In this document: in pieces, positions 18,344 through 25,729 of the stretch
How positions within the stretch are numbered: position 1 is the first letter of the stretch
How the letters are laid out: each line of letters opens with the position of its first letter
Assembly (NCBI RefSeq): GCF_024385465.1
Contig: NZ_JANFLS010000001.1
Coordinates: 310,001-374,000, forward strand
Length of the DNA: 64,000 bases
Source of the DNA: Arthrobacter sp. zg-Y844
GTDB taxonomy: Bacteria > Actinomycetota > Actinomycetes > Actinomycetales > Micrococcaceae
Reading direction: 5' to 3'
Notes under the pieces: model-generated
Databases searched by the model: none
Told to the model about the DNA's origin: nothing
What the model saw: the letters and a program-made list of their open reading frames with translations, nothing else
Made by a program: the position numbers and the translations under genes

Positions 18344-19996
18344 CTACTTGGCCGTGACGTTGTAGTACACAGGGACGCCGTTCCAGCCGGTTTCAACGTT
18401 GTCCACGTTTTCACTCCAGCCGGACTGTGCAACCTGGTACCACAGCGGGATGACGGGGAGGTCCTTCAGCAGGACTTCCTGGGCCTGGTTGAAGATTTCG
18501 GCTCCGTCTTCCGGGGTGGAAGCGGCAAGGCCTTCGCCCAGGAGCTTGTCGAACTCTTCACTCGAGTATTCGCCGTCGTTGGAACCTGCCCCGGTGCCGT
18601 ACAGCGGGCCGAGGAAGTTGTTCAGGGACGGGTAGTCAGCCTGCCAGCCGGTGCGGATAGCACCGGACAAGGTCTTGGCGGTAGCGTCTGCGCGCAGTTC
18701 CTTGAACGTTGCGTAGGGCTTGCCTTCGGCCTTGATACCAAGGTTGTTCTTCAGACCGTTGGCTACGGCGTCAACCCATTCCTTGTGGTTGGCGTCGGCG
18801 TTGTAGCCGATGGTGAAGGCCTGGTCGGCGGGCCAGGGTGAAACCTTCTCGGCTTCTTCCCAGAGTTCCTTGGCCTTCTCGGGGTTAAACTCGAGCACCT
18901 CGTTGCCGGGGATGCTGTCGCTGTAGCCCTCGATGACCGGAGCGGTGAATTCGGTGGCCGGTTCACGGGATCCCGAGAAGACGACGTCGGTGATTTCGTC
19001 CCGGTCGATGGCCATGGAGATGGCCTGGCGGCGCAGTTCTCCGGCTTCGCCCGAGAACTCCGGCAGGTAGCCGGGGATCGTGATGGTCTGGTTGCCTGCA
19101 TACGCCTTTTCGGAGAAGCGGCCCTCGCCCAGATCGGTCTTGAACGTCTTCAACGCCATGTTGGGAATGGTGTCGAGGATGTCCAGCTCGTTCGACTGCA
19201 GGTCTGCGTAGGCTGCGTCGAAGGAGGAGTAGAACTTGAAGGTTACTCCGCCGTTCTGCGGTACGCGGGTTCCGGTGTAATCCGGGTTGGCGACCAGGTC
19301 GATCTGGATTTCGTGCTGCCAGGCGTCGTCCCCGGCCAGCTTGTACGGTCCGTTGCCGACCGGATTCTCGCCGAACGCGGCGGGATCTTCCAGTGCACCG
19401 GCGGGCAGCGGGAAGAAGGCGGTGTAGCCAAGTCGCTGCGGGAAGTCGGATTCCGGCTGGCTGAGCTTGACGGTGAACGTGGTGTCATCCACCACGGCCA
19501 GTCCGCTCATGGTGTCGGCTGTGGCACCTTCTGCACTGACTTCGTCGTAGCCTTCGATGCTCTCGAAGAAGTACGAGTTCAGCTGGGCATTCTTGGCGGC
19601 TGCACCGAAGTTCCAGGCGTCAACGAAGGACTTGGCCGTGATGGCCTCGCCGTTGGTGAACTTCTGGTCCGCCTTCACCTTGATGGTGTAGGTCTGGGAA
19701 TCTTCGGTCTCGATGGACTCGGCGAGTTCGTTGACCGTGTTGCCGTCAGCGTCGTAGCTGACCAGGCCTTCGAAGAGCAGGTCCATGATGCGTCCGCCGC
19801 CAACTTCGTTGGTGTTGACCGGCATCAGCGGGTTCTGCGGTTCGGTGCCGTTAGCGGTGATGATCACGGCGTTGTTGCTGCCTTCGGTCTCACCCGAGCC
19901 TTCGGCCGATTCGTCGGATCCCCCACCGCAGGCGCTCAGCGTAAGTGCGGCAAGTGCCGCTACGCTCAGCATTTTGGAAGTGCGTGTGACGCGCAT
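18344..19996 (-). CDS. peptide-type ABC transporter substrate-binding lipoprotein
   Basis: 550 aa, SBP_bac_5 family. The signal peptide MRVTRTSKML with hydrophobic core and lipobox LSAC gives Cys23 as lipidation site, followed by an acidic Gly/Ser/Glu linker. The ATG at 19996 has a perfect AGGAGG 5 nt upstream. An open frame of 86 more codons upstream has none and would bury the signal peptide. It is the receptor of the peptide-type ABC system encoded downstream; substrate not determinable. Confidence 0.92.
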   Translation of the reverse strand: MRVTRTSKMLSVAALAALTLSACGGGSDESAEGSGETEGSNNAVIITANGTEPQNPLMPVNTNEVGGGRIMDLLFEGLVSYDADGNTVNELAESIETEDSQTYTIKVKADQKFTNGEAITAKSFVDAWNFGAAAKNAQLNSYFFESIEGYDEVSAEGATADTMSGLAVVDDTTFTVKLSQPESDFPQRLGYTAFFPLPAGALEDPAAFGENPVGNGPYKLAGDDAWQHEIQIDLVANPDYTGTRVPQNGGVTFKFYSSFDAAYADLQSNELDILDTIPNMALKTFKTDLGEGRFSEKAYAGNQTITIPGYLPEFSGEAGELRRQAISMAIDRDEITDVVFSGSREPATEFTAPVIEGYSDSIPGNEVLEFNPEKAKELWEEAEKVSPWPADQAFTIGYNADANHKEWVDAVANGLKNNLGIKAEGKPYATFKELRADATAKTLSGAIRTGWQADYPSLNNFLGPLYGTGAGSNDGEYSSEEFDKLLGEGLAASTPEDGAEIFNQAQEVLLKDLPVIPLWYQVAQSGWSENVDNVETGWNGVPVYYNVTAK

Positions 19997-20322
19997 TCCG
20001 CCTCCTAGTTCTATTCGGTGCCGGCGATGATGACGCCGGCGTTGCGGCTCTGCCAAATGGTGAACCGACTCACAAGGCCAAAAGCATAAGCCCACTTTGT
20101 TGCCGTCAGGTAACCAAGTCCGGCATGTGGCGCCGGTATGGACACCGTGTGGTGGATCACATTGCATCAAAGACGCTGATGACGTGGGGAAAGACCGGCC
20201 CATACCGCCTGGTAACGATTTGGCATACGTGGGATGTATTACATGCAATGACATGTCATATTGCGTGCTCGGCGGCGAAAATCACCTGCGCCGTACTTAG
20301 GCCGGGCAGGCCGAGCGGGACG
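19997..20322. other. 326-bp regulatory gap upstream of the peptide ABC operon
   Basis: No gene is seen. It holds a GCCGGCG/CGCCGGC hairpin (20020-20040) in the mRNA leader and a perfect 10-bp palindrome TGACATGTCA (20249-20258) with a partly repeated ACATGCAATGACATG context. The base composition is lower in GC than the neighbouring genes. Confidence 0.5.
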
Positions 20323-20925
20323 CTATTGAGGCTGCCGCGCATCCCGTCCGGCCAGCATCTCCGGCAGCCCGTCCACCTGGGCCAGGGCCTGCTCCCGGTT
20401 GCCAAGTGCAACGCTGACGTGGTGGCCGATGTAACCGCGGACTTCGGCGGAGAACTCGTGCCTGGCCGCGGATGCGACGGCGGCGTTTGCCTGGTTCCGC
20501 AGAGTGATGAGAACGGGATTGTTCTGCAGTGTGCGGTCAACCCACTCCGGATGGCCGAAGACGCGACCCATCTGAATAGTCCCGTCGTCGAGGTATCCAG
20601 CTGCATAGACCGCCGCGGCACCGAAGGCTGCCTGCTTGCCCAGATCACTCCCGAGCTCGGTTGCGTAATAGGAGCGGATCTCCCTGGCGAGGTAGTCGAC
20701 CACCGGGCGCATGGCCTCGACGTCGGGCTCACTGACTGTTTTGGTCTCGCTGGCCCGTTGGATGGCCTCGCCAACCAGGTCGAGCTGCGTGGTGAGCTCT
20801 GTGCGCAGGTCAGGGTCCAGTTGCTTGCCTTCGCTCACGGCGACGGCGTTATGGAAAACCATCAGTCGCTGGAGGTTGGCGAAGATGAGCGCAAGGGCGT
20901 TGAAGCGGTGTTCTTCCGGAGTCAT
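20323..20925 (-). CDS. hypothetical alpha-helical protein
   Basis: 200 aa, no family recognised. It is predicted soluble and mostly helical (MTPEEHRFNALALIFANLQR, then amphipathic stretches), with no signal peptide or metal motif. The ATG at 20925 is 6 nt behind TACATT, so it is likely leaderless. The frame upstream is open but Arg/Pro-rich and unlikely to be coding. It is divergent from the SDR-like gene. Composition looks native. Function unknown. Confidence 0.65.
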   Translation of the reverse strand: MTPEEHRFNALALIFANLQRLMVFHNAVAVSEGKQLDPDLRTELTTQLDLVGEAIQRASETKTVSEPDVEAMRPVVDYLAREIRSYYATELGSDLGKQAAFGAAAVYAAGYLDDGTIQMGRVFGHPEWVDRTLQNNPVLITLRNQANAAVASAARHEFSAEVRGYIGHHVSVALGNREQALAQVDGLPEMLAGRDARQPQ

Positions 20926-21039
20926 CGGGCCAATGTAGCGGGGCGTTTGCTGGGGGTTCCACGGCGCGCCGAACCATTTCCGCCTTGCCTCTGATGCGGG
21001 CGAGGGGCGGCTTCTCCCCCGCGGGGTAAATTGGGCTGT

Positions 21040-21651
21040 ATGAGAATCACCATTATCGGCGGCTCGAAGGGCACCGGCGCCCGGCTGGCTTCCCTCGCCC
21101 AAGAGGCAGGCCACGAAGTATCCGTCCTCTCACGCAGCGGTACCGCACCCGAAGGTGTCCGGAGCGTCACCGGAAACGCAACCGACCCGGAGGCAGCCGC
21201 CCGGGCAGTTGCGGGGGCCGACGCCGTCGTAGTGACCGTGGGAGGGGCCAAGGGTGTCCATCATCAGCGCGGCGCCGTTACTCGGACCGTTATCGGCGCG
21301 ATGCGGGCAGAAGGCGTACGGCGGCTTGTGGTGCAGTCTTCGCTGGGCGCAGGAGACTCGGCGTCCCAGCTTCCCGGACCGCTGGGACTGATTACCCGGA
21401 TCGTGCTTGCGAAAGCCTTGGCGGATCACAACGCCCAGGAGTCCGCCGTCCAAGGCTCCGGCCTGGACTGGACCATCCTCCGACCCACCGGCCTGACAGA
21501 CAAGGAACCGTCCGGCACCTGGCGGATGCTCGAGACGACGGACAACGGAAAACTCAAGGGCTCCATTCCGCGGGCCGACCTTGCCGCCTGCATGCTCAGC
21601 CTCCTGACGGACGAGTCCGCCGTCGGCAGGGCCTTTGGCGTCAGCAGCTAG
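21040..21651 (+). CDS. NAD(P)-binding atypical SDR (NmrA/BVR-B-like)
   Basis: 203 aa. A Rossmann nucleotide motif is at the very N-terminus (MRITIIGGSKGTGARLA), and LDWTILRPTGLTD near 143-155 matches the atypical SDR_a5-like family. The catalytic YxxxK of classical SDRs is absent, so it may be a flavin/biliverdin-reductase-like enzyme or a redox sensor. The ATG at 21040 follows TAAATT by 7 nt. The stop TAG sits in a CTAG palindrome that is also the stop of the convergent GNAT gene. Confidence 0.78.
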   Translation: MRITIIGGSKGTGARLASLAQEAGHEVSVLSRSGTAPEGVRSVTGNATDPEAAARAVAGADAVVVTVGGAKGVHHQRGAVTRTVIGAMRAEGVRRLVVQSSLGAGDSASQLPGPLGLITRIVLAKALADHNAQESAVQGSGLDWTILRPTGLTDKEPSGTWRMLETTDNGKLKGSIPRADLAACMLSLLTDESAVGRAFGVSS

Positions 21652-22088
21652 GGCCCCGGAGCCAGCGGCTTCACCATGATCAGGCACGGCGTGGCTTCTC
21701 CCCAGAGATCCGTCTCCTCCAAGGGCAGGAATCCCCGCTTCTCATAGAAGTGCCGGGTTCGCGCGTAGCCGGAGTCCGGATGGGACGGACCGAGCGCCTT
21801 CACCTCAAGGAGGTGTACGCCGCGGCTGATCGCGTCGGCCTCGATGGCCGCCAGCATCGTGGTTCCGACGCCGGAGCCGTGAGCTGCGCGGTCCACCACG
21901 GTGAGGTGGATCTCGGCCACATGCGGAAAGTGCCGGTCGACCAGGGTGACTCCGATGACGGAACCGCCGACGTCGCGCACGGTCCAGGTTTCCTTGGTTC
22001 GGGCGGCGTCGATGTACTCGGCATTCGAGTCCGGCTGCCCGAACCATTCGGGCACGGTGGCGAGCAGGCGGGCGACGTCGTCGGGCAC
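21648..22088 (-). CDS. GNAT acetyltransferase, N-terminus possibly frameshifted
   Basis: 146 aa from GTG at 22088. Motif A (AAHGSGVGTTMLAAIE) for acetyl-CoA binding and the C-terminal HFYEKRGFLPLEET are intact. The usual first beta-strand is missing in this frame: an in-frame TAG lies eight codons upstream of the GTG. The neighbouring frame reads VRATPRT just ahead, which looks like the lost first strand. No SD precedes the GTG. It could be a frameshifted gene or one with a shortened N-terminus. Confidence 0.7.
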   Translation of the reverse strand: MPDDVARLLATVPEWFGQPDSNAEYIDAARTKETWTVRDVGGSVIGVTLVDRHFPHVAEIHLTVVDRAAHGSGVGTTMLAAIEADAISRGVHLLEVKALGPSHPDSGYARTRHFYEKRGFLPLEETDLWGEATPCLIMVKPLAPGP

Positions 22089-22160
22089 GGGGTGGTCCTG
22101 GGCGTGGCTCTAACTTCTCCCTGTGCCGTGGAGTCGACGCCGCTACCCTGCCGATCACGC

Positions 22161-22691
22161 CTAGGCAATTTCGGCCTGGATCTCACGGATCGCCGCCCCC
22201 AGGATGCCGCGCGACAGCAGCCCCTCGCCCAGTGGGCCGGAGGAGTCCGTACCCACAGACGGCAGCAATCTCAGCACGGCCCGTTCGCCGTCGCTCAGGT
22301 TGGCCAACTGCCACTGGATCTCCTGCCGGACCGCCTCCGGTTGTTCCGGATTCGAGAGCGAGACTGCCTTCGCCGCGTAGGCGGCCGCGCCCAGGGCATG
22401 GGCGCCCATGTGGGCGACGGCGGCGGCCTGGGCGACGGCGCGGGCCGCGGCAGCGCCGGCCGGCGTCGTCGCGGCATTCGCGATCTTCACGACGATGAGC
22501 CGCTTGCTGATTTCGTCTGCAGCGGTTCCCGATCCTGAGCTGTACGCACGGGTGCGGGCGAGTGCGGCCCGGGCTGTTTCTTCCGCGGCTTCATCTGCTT
22601 TGTAGAGCGGCAGGACACGTTCAGCGCATGCTGCCGCCCAGCGCGCGATGGTGCGCCGGTTCGGATCGCTGAGGGTCTGGGGTGAGGCCAT
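22161..22691 (-). CDS. Imm-5-like putative immunity protein
   Basis: 176 aa, Ala-rich and helical. RRTIARWAAACAERVLPLY near residues 12-30, HMGAHALGAAAYAAKAVSL near 103-121, and a C-terminal IQWQLANL segment match the pattern of the putative immunity protein/Imm-5-like family found in actinobacteria. Such proteins are thought to neutralise partner toxins of polymorphic-toxin systems. The ATG at 22691 gives the usual N-terminus. No toxin gene lies beside it, so it is an orphan. Assignment is from pattern memory and not from a search. Confidence 0.68.
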   Translation of the reverse strand: MASPQTLSDPNRRTIARWAAACAERVLPLYKADEAAEETARAALARTRAYSSGSGTAADEISKRLIVVKIANAATTPAGAAAARAVAQAAAVAHMGAHALGAAAYAAKAVSLSNPEQPEAVRQEIQWQLANLSDGERAVLRLLPSVGTDSSGPLGEGLLSRGILGAAIREIQAEIA

Positions 22692-22828
22692 CCCCAGATG
22701 ATGCCACACCGGCTTGCGGGCGCGGCCTGATGCTGGTTGACGACACCACGGGATGCTGAGCAGGAACGCACCGACCTGTCGCCGTCGTGCTCTACAAAGC
22801 TGCCGTCCTCATGCGTTCCCGAGCTGAC

Positions 22829-23842
22829 TCAGGCCGTCGCCAGTGCCCCCTCTTTCTGAGCCTTGGCGGCCGCGATGCGCGGCCCGCTAAACCACAGCAC
22901 GATCCCCGCCAAGACCCACACGCCCAGGGTCAGGGCCGCAGCCCCTCCGCCGGCGCCGTCGAAATAGGCCGCGGCACGCACAAGGGTGCCGGCAGCGCCG
23001 GGTGGCAGAAGCTGGCCGATCATAGCCACTCCGGCGGAAAGCCACTGTGCGCTGGTCGAGATGCCGGCGAAGGGGTTGCCCACAAACATCATGGACATGG
23101 CGGCAATGGTGAAGCCTTTGGTGCCAAAGCACTCATAGAGGCCGGCGAGCGGCAGTGCCAGCGCTGCGATGCCCAGGGCGACGCTTGCCGCGACCGGGAC
23201 CAGCGGACCCTCAATGCTGCCGAAGACGTGCTTCAAAACTGCAGCGACCACGAACCCGCCGGCGATTGAAAAGCCGGTAAGGCCGGCCAAGATCCACCAG
23301 CGTTTCCCGGACAGCATGGAGCGGAACGCCACGGCGGGCACGATACCGCCGAAGACCAGGGGGAAGGCCAGGCCACCGATGCCCACGCCCGTCGGGTCGC
23401 CCGCGGGAAGCGGAACCACGTCCACAATCTCGGCCGTCTGCCCCGTGCTGCCCGCCATCGTGGCGCCGACGTTGCTGACGGTCCCGGATACGGCTGTTGA
23501 CCCGGCGCTCGCCACGTAGACCTGCATGTCTTCCGGATCTGAGAAGTCGAAACCGCCGACGATGTCCCGGTCCCGGATTCCCTGCTCCAGGTCGTCGGCA
23601 CTTTCATAGGCCTGGACAACGAAGGCGCCCGGCGACTGGGACTCCAGGGTTTCCGAGACCGTCTCGGCCTTCTCCTGCGCACCAACTACACCCAGGCCCA
23701 GGTCCCGCGGTCCGGAAAGGAGTGAGGGTGAGATGAAGAGCATCAGGAGTGCAAGCAGAATGACCGAGAGTCCGACGGTCAGGCCCGCCCAAATGGCTGC
23801 ATGCTTTCGATGGGAGCCGGTTGCCGGCGTTTGAGCTGTCAT
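22829..23842 (-). CDS. YhgE/Pip-like or ABC-2-like membrane protein
   Basis: 337 aa. TM1 is near residues 18-38, then comes an extracytoplasmic domain of about 130 residues, then five hydrophobic segments (KRWWILAGLTGFSIAGG onwards) and a short basic tail. This layout, one TM then a large loop then a membrane block, resembles ABC-2/YhgE-type exporters. The ATG at 23842 has AAGGAT upstream. It is divergent from a TetR gene with an operator between them, so it is probably repressed by that TetR and induced by a toxic compound. Confidence 0.75.
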   Translation of the reverse strand: MTAQTPATGSHRKHAAIWAGLTVGLSVILLALLMLFISPSLLSGPRDLGLGVVGAQEKAETVSETLESQSPGAFVVQAYESADDLEQGIRDRDIVGGFDFSDPEDMQVYVASAGSTAVSGTVSNVGATMAGSTGQTAEIVDVVPLPAGDPTGVGIGGLAFPLVFGGIVPAVAFRSMLSGKRWWILAGLTGFSIAGGFVVAAVLKHVFGSIEGPLVPVAASVALGIAALALPLAGLYECFGTKGFTIAAMSMMFVGNPFAGISTSAQWLSAGVAMIGQLLPPGAAGTLVRAAAYFDGAGGGAAALTLGVWVLAGIVLWFSGPRIAAAKAQKEGALATA

Positions 23843-23855
23843 GGATCCTTCGTTT

Positions 23856-23874
23856 GTGGAGGAACTTCCTCCAC
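23856..23874. promoter_or_regulatory. TetR operator between the membrane protein and tetR genes
   Basis: A perfect 9-bp inverted repeat GTGGAGGAA-C-TTCCTCCAC has a second half-site TTCCTCC at 23890-23896. A candidate TAGACT -10 for tetR lies at 23900-23905. Confidence 0.72.
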
Positions 23875-23929
23875 TTCTACGGATGATATTCCTCCGGTTT
23901 AGACTGAAGGTCAACTTGAAGGGGGCCGG

Positions 23930-24496
23930 ATGAGAGCTGACGCTGCGCGGCGAAGAGAAGCGATCGTCGCCCATGCGAGGCACCTTTTTGCCGAGCGGGG
24001 CGGCGATGTTGCGCTGGAGACGGTAGCCGCGGCGAGCGGAGTCGGCATTGCTACCCTGTACCGCAATTTCCCCTCCCGCGATGAACTGGTCCGAGCCGTA
24101 GTGCAGGACACTGTCGAGGGCATCTTGGAAGCGGCAAACGAGGCCCGCGCCGGGCTGGAAACGGACGCTGCGGCGTCATGGGAGCGGCTCTTATCGCACC
24201 TGATGTCCATGGAGTTGGGTGCGCTGACCGATGGCCTCGCGCTGCAGCCCGGTGCCGTCCGCGATTTGAACGCCACTCCCCTGGCGCAGGTGCAACAGCC
24301 TGCACTTCACGCCCTTGACGAGGTGCTGTCTGCACTGAAAACCCAGGGGGTGGTACGCCAGGAGCTCACCGCGCTGGACGTGATCGTTGCGGTGGCGACG
24401 ATCACCCGTCCGCAGATCTCGCCCATCCGTGAAGCGGCGCCGGAGGTGCAGGCCCAGCTGGCGCATGCGTACCTGCTGTGGACCCGCACCTCGTAG
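23930..24496 (+). CDS. TetR/AcrR-family transcriptional regulator
   Basis: 188 aa. The N-terminal helix-turn-helix domain runs over about residues 6-52 (REAIVAHARHLFAERG, LETVAAASGVGIATLYRNFP, the classical TetR recognition helix ending), followed by a helical ligand domain. The ATG at 23930 has a purine-rich GAAGGGGG upstream. It most likely binds the palindrome at 23856-23874 and represses both itself and the divergent membrane-protein gene. Confidence 0.9.
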   Translation: MRADAARRREAIVAHARHLFAERGGDVALETVAAASGVGIATLYRNFPSRDELVRAVVQDTVEGILEAANEARAGLETDAAASWERLLSHLMSMELGALTDGLALQPGAVRDLNATPLAQVQQPALHALDEVLSALKTQGVVRQELTALDVIVAVATITRPQISPIREAAPEVQAQLAHAYLLWTRTS

Positions 24497-24511
24497 GGTA
24501 GCCAGAAAAAT

Positions 24512-24551
24512 AAAAAGCGCCTCTCGGGTCGAAATCCGGGAAGCGCTTTTT
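24512..24551. terminator. bidirectional terminator: tetR 3' end and ancestral ychF 3' end
   Basis: AAAAAGCGC (24512-24520) pairs with GCGCTTTTT (24543-24551) with an inner GGG/CCC pair. Reading the minus strand, it follows the displaced ychF tail by 10 nt and ends in TTTTTATTTTT, as expected for the original ychF terminator. Confidence 0.88.
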
Positions 24552-24561
24552 CGGAGCACGA

Positions 24562-24588
24562 CTAGACGTTGAAGCGGAACTCCACCAC
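24562..24588 (-). pseudogene. ychF: displaced original 3' tail of ychF
   Basis: On the minus strand this reads V-V-E-F-R-F-N-V-stop, the exact C-terminus of the YchF encoded at 25730-26815, in host-like GC-rich codons (TTC CGC TTC AAC GTC TAG). Nothing upstream of VV matches ychF, so only the last eight codons remain here. Confidence 0.75.
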
Positions 24589-24808
24589 GTTCCGTAGCCA
24601 ATCAACCTCTTACATTCGCAGTCAGATTACCTTCGAGGTAGGGGAAGCCGAGCGCTACGTCCCGGGTGATCTGAGGAATGTCTCCGGCGGCGGCAGCATG
24701 GGCCGCTGACGGAACCCCGCTCCCACGTCGGAGGTCCTGCCGCCGGCGCGCGGCACCGGACCCTGCCAGCGGCGCCGCCGTCCTTTGCCACCTGGGCGCT
24801 TCTTGGTA
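24589..24808. other. 220-bp non-coding stretch inside the ychF insert
   Basis: No gene is supported. The left third is AT-richer and the rest is GC-rich with many GCC/GGC runs. It may hold decayed coding sequence but nothing was recognised. Together with 24497-24588 it forms the 312-bp gap between tetR and the next gene. Confidence 0.4.
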
Positions 24809-25420
24809 TCAGTGACTGGTTTGGAGTGCCTCAGTGTAGAGTTTCGGGTCGTTCCTGGTTTCAGCTGAGATGACAAGATGACTGCCGTTGAGACGCTGCG
24901 CAAAGTACCCCAAATAGGGCAGTACGATGATCGTCGTGAGCCCGTCTTGCCATGCCTTAACCAGCACCGGAAGGCTATCTTGTTCGGACCGGGAAGGAAA
25001 GTTCGGCGTTGTCTGTTTATCCCACGTATTGAAGGCCACCAGATCTACCCCATCCTCGCCGTATTCGACGGGCCAGAACGGTGGCACAATCGGGTGGAGT
25101 TCCTGTCCAGGGCTCGAGAGTTTTTGCATCTCTTCCTGTGAGATCGGTTCGTTTTGAACTGTGCTTACGTTGAACCAGTCCCAGCTGCGGTCCCATTGCT
25201 GCTTCCAGCGTTCATCCCATACCTCACGGCTTGCTGACGCCGGGATCTTCGATGCACCCGTCGCAGGCACAGGGCTGAGTTCCGGAATTTCGATGTCCTG
25301 GGCGATCATCCATGCCTGTCGGATAAAGAGAAGCATCTTCAGGTTCTGCGCGTGGTCATCAATCCGGATGGTCATTTCCTTTGGCCAAACAGCCCGCCGT
25401 CTAAGCCCTATTCCCCACAT
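24809..25420 (-). CDS. hypothetical protein, cargo of the ychF insert
   Basis: 203 aa with no recognised family. The ATG at 25420 has a strong AAGGAG 6 nt upstream. It is soluble and Trp-rich (REVWDERWKQQWDRSWDWFN near 67-86), with no signal peptide or TM. Base composition is visibly lower in GC than in neighbouring genes and it uses codons such as AGA and ATA that are rare around it, suggesting transfer. It is the only intact gene inside the insert. A structural or defence role cannot be judged from sequence alone. Confidence 0.68.
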   Translation of the reverse strand: MWGIGLRRRAVWPKEMTIRIDDHAQNLKMLLFIRQAWMIAQDIEIPELSPVPATGASKIPASASREVWDERWKQQWDRSWDWFNVSTVQNEPISQEEMQKLSSPGQELHPIVPPFWPVEYGEDGVDLVAFNTWDKQTTPNFPSRSEQDSLPVLVKAWQDGLTTIIVLPYLGYFAQRLNGSHLVISAETRNDPKLYTEALQTSH

Positions 25421-25729
25421 AGTGACTCCTTGATTTGTCGGCCGGACGGAGAACAGTGGTTGGTGCCAAGCATCGCATTCGACCTGCCTTCAGTAAATGG
25501 TTCGCTCAAAGCTTGAGGCCCCGATCGGAAATGTCCGCTGGGATCGGGGCCTCCGGAGGCGAACTAAGTCGTGACCCGTGCTGGCTATTCTTCTTCAAAG
25601 GCCCGTGGGCGGTACCGCGCGAGATCCACGAGGGCTGGTGACGGTACAACCCTCGATCCATAAACAAGAAATGCCGCCCTCAGACGCTTTCGCTGAGGGC
25701 GGCATTTCGATTGATTCAGGCGAAATAAT
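25421..25729. other. 309-bp non-coding right part of the ychF insert
   Basis: It contains the leader of the 203-aa gene, a 12-bp stem-loop with arms GAGGCCCCGATC at 25515-25526 and 25542-25553, and the ychF terminator at 25669-25707. Short open frames here have no SD or recognisable product. Confidence 0.5.
25669..25707 (-). terminator. current terminator of ychF
   Basis: A 15-bp perfect stem AAATGCCGCCCTCAG/CTGAGGGCGGCATTT closes with a T-run on both strands and lies 23 nt after the ychF stop. It is unlike the displaced terminator at 24512-24551, so it came with the insert. Confidence 0.9.

Noticed and set aside
20149-20162. A CRP/GlxR-like site TGTGGTGGATCACA
   Set aside because: The spacing between half-sites is two bases short of the 16-bp consensus.
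25435-25641. A 68-codon open frame right of the 203-aa gene
   Set aside because: It has no SD or recognisable product and crosses a stem-loop.
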